Translations under genes and position numbers: made by a program | The notes under the pieces: generated by a model | Seen by the model: only the letters and a program-made list of their open reading frames with translations | The model's database searches: none | Told to the model about the DNA's origin: nothing | Source of the DNA: an uncultured Lysobacteraceae bacterium | Lineage (GTDB): Bacteria > Pseudomonadota > Gammaproteobacteria > Xanthomonadales > Xanthomonadaceae | DNA: 6,600 nt | NCBI GenBank assembly: GCA_946886995.1 | Contig: CAMPJU010000075.1 | Location: 1 to 6,600 of the forward strand | Direction: 5' to 3' | Shown: piece by piece, positions 5,288-6,600 of the stretch | Layout: each line of letters starts with the position of its first letter | Position numbering within the stretch: position 1 is the first letter of the stretch

Positions 5288-6600
5288 TCAGTAGGGGTCC
5301 GGGGCGAGGTCGTCCTCGCCGCTGCGCACTTCGGGCGGCGGCACCAGGTACAGGTCGTCGCGGTAATAGCCGAGAATACCACGGCGCAAAACGCTCCTTG
5401 CGTCGCGGCCGGCGGACCCCAGGCCCTTCAGCTCGACCTCGAGCATCAGGGTGTTGTTCAGGTCACCATCGCGGTTGCGCACGTACCGCCTGCCGACCAG
5501 GCGGACCGCCATGCAGCAGCTGTCCCACTGCACGCCGGCCAGGCCTTCCAGCAACTTGTTGTCGAACAGCGAGTAGTAGTACCGGCCCACGACGCTCCAT
5601 GACGGCGAAAGCGGGTACAGGAACGACAGGTCGACCTGTTCCAGCAGGTCGCGGCGATGCCGGTAGCCGAAGTTGATGACGCCGTCGTCGCCCAGCAGGT
5701 ACTGCGTGCGCACCGACGCGAGGTCCTGCCTGCGGAACTTGGGATCCCACTGGTAGGACGCGCTGGCGGTCCAGCGGTCGTTGATCGCGTAGCCGATGTC
5801 GGCCACCCACGCCGACTCCCCCTGGTCGAGCGGGACCTCGCCGGGGACGGTGACCCGGGACTCTTCGAAGTAGCGGATCTGGCCGAAGCTCGCCGAGAGC
5901 TTCTCGCTGCCGTCCGATTCCCGGATCAGGCGCGTGGTGAAGGCGACGGTCAGCTGGTTGGCGTCGGCCTGGCGGTCGGCGCCGGAGTAGCGGTTGTCGC
6001 GGAACAGCTGGCCCCAGCTGAAGGTGAGCGGGCGAGTGTCGAAGCGCGGGATGCCCGACTGGTCGCGGTACGGGACGTGCAGGTAGAACAGCCGGGGCTC
6101 GAGGGTCTGCAGGTACTGCTCGCCCTGCCACGACGTTTCCCGGTCCAGGAACAGGCCCGCATCCAGGCTGGTGATCGGCAGGCTGCGGGTCGGACTGCTT
6201 TCGGTGACCTCCGGGCCGAAGCCGTCCTCCAGCTGGTAGGTCGTGTGCCGCCAGGCGAAGGTCGGGCGCGCGAACCAGCTGTCGCCTTCGAAGGGCAGGC
6301 TGATCCAGGGCTTGAGGTCGACGCGCGAGCCGCCGGCCTGCACGGTGTGCTCGAACTGCACTGCTTCCGCGTCGAGGCCGGCGACCAGCCACGGCCGCAG
6401 CGGCTTCTCCCAGCGCAACCACGTGCGCGGCAGCCTGTGGTGGGGCAACGCATTGTCGGTGAGCGTGTAGTCGGAGAGCAGGTAGTAGGTCGCGTTCGCT
6501 CCGGCGCTCCAGGTTTCCCCGTGCCCGTGCACGCCCACGTTGCTAGCCAGGTAGACCGGCGACAGGTTGTCCAGGCTGCTGCTGAAGTCCTCGACGTAAT
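5288..6600 (-). CDS. lptD: LPS-assembly outer-membrane protein LptD, C-terminal part (5' end outside window)
   Basis: LptD is the outer-membrane beta-barrel that, with the lipoprotein LptE, inserts lipopolysaccharide into the outer leaflet. The frame is open from the window edge, beginning YVEDFSSSLDNLS, and ends at TGA 5290-5288: 436 whole codons, most of the barrel. The N-terminal signal peptide and periplasmic jellyroll lie outside. Evidence is the alternating aromatic/polar strand pattern, LEPRLFYLHVPYRDQS (6100-6050 region), the FSWGQLFRDNRYSGADR block that is highly conserved in LptD, and the CysCys pair in WDSCCMAVRL (codons 5518-5513), equivalent to E. coli Cys724-Cys725, whose disulfides to the N-terminal Cys residues activate the transporter. 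After the usual terminal segment (LRRGILGYY) there is an acidic, proline-containing tail of about 25 residues. lptD is the first gene seen of the minus-strand operon; its promoter is not in the window. Confidence 0.97.
   Translation of the reverse strand, partial: YVEDFSSSLDNLSPVYLASNVGVHGHGETWSAGANATYYLLSDYTLTDNALPHHRLPRTWLRWEKPLRPWLVAGLDAEAVQFEHTVQAGGSRVDLKPWISLPFEGDSWFARPTFAWRHTTYQLEDGFGPEVTESSPTRSLPITSLDAGLFLDRETSWQGEQYLQTLEPRLFYLHVPYRDQSGIPRFDTRPLTFSWGQLFRDNRYSGADRQADANQLTVAFTTRLIRESDGSEKLSASFGQIRYFEESRVTVPGEVPLDQGESAWVADIGYAINDRWTASASYQWDPKFRRQDLASVRTQYLLGDDGVINFGYRHRRDLLEQVDLSFLYPLSPSWSVVGRYYYSLFDNKLLEGLAGVQWDSCCMAVRLVGRRYVRNRDGDLNNTLMLEVELKGLGSAGRDARSVLRRGILGYYRDDLYLVPPPEVRSGEDDLAPDPY

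Noticed and set aside
3133..5676. 847-codon open frame on the plus strand, antisense to pdxA, surA and lptD
   Set aside because: It is a shadow of GC-rich codon use in the real minus-strand genes. Its translation is low-complexity, rich in Ser, Arg, Ala and Cys, with no recognisable domain, and it crosses three well-identified genes.
1..6600. tRNA, rRNA, riboswitch, CRISPR, insertion sequence or phage signatures
   Set aside because: Nearly the whole window is accounted for by eight conserved genes; I saw no tandem or direct repeats, no transposase or integrase motifs and no cloverleaf-like segment in the short gaps.
1..6600. A novel defence or metabolic system
   Set aside because: All genes belong to known housekeeping families in their usual order; I see no unexplained gene that could support such a claim.

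Overview
The window is a compact, very GC-rich piece of bacterial chromosome packed with housekeeping genes. Protein sequences and gene order point to a gammaproteobacterium, most likely of the Xanthomonadaceae (Lysobacter, Luteimonas or Xanthomonas-like). That placement is an inference from recalled protein similarity and gene order, not from a search.

Layout. On the plus strand, positions 1-308 hold the C-terminal 101 codons of thymidylate synthase (thyA), followed after 8 bases by a complete dihydrofolate reductase (folA, 317-847). Everything else is on the minus strand and reads right to left: the C-terminal two thirds of the LPS-assembly outer-membrane protein LptD (6600-5288, start outside the window), the periplasmic chaperone SurA (5277-3973), PdxA (3971-3000), the 16S rRNA dimethyltransferase RsmA/KsgA (3003-2203), ApaG (2146-1754) and the diadenosine tetraphosphatase ApaH (1716-799). 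The two blocks converge, and the ends of folA and apaH overlap by 49 bases. No stretch longer than 56 bases lies outside a gene.

How the genes work together. thyA and folA form the dTMP cycle: ThyA oxidises methylene-tetrahydrofolate to dihydrofolate and FolA reduces it back. LptD and SurA are linked because SurA is the main chaperone for LptD folding in E. coli. PdxA makes an intermediate of vitamin B6, RsmA matures the 30S subunit, and ApaH removes Ap4A-type nucleotides, including those used as RNA caps in E. coli. The minus-strand genes are spaced at 10 nt, 1 nt, a 4-nt overlap, 56 nt and 37 nt, so they are probably one operon whose main promoter lies upstream of lptD, outside the window.

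I found no mobile element, CRISPR array, RNA gene, defence system or novel gene. The points worth checking are small: the folA/apaH 3' overlap with a hairpin in it, a perfect inverted repeat and a five-codon mini-ORF before apaH, alternative starts for apaG, rsmA and surA, a substitution in the PdxA substrate-binding loop, and the lack of Shine-Dalgarno sequences along the operon.
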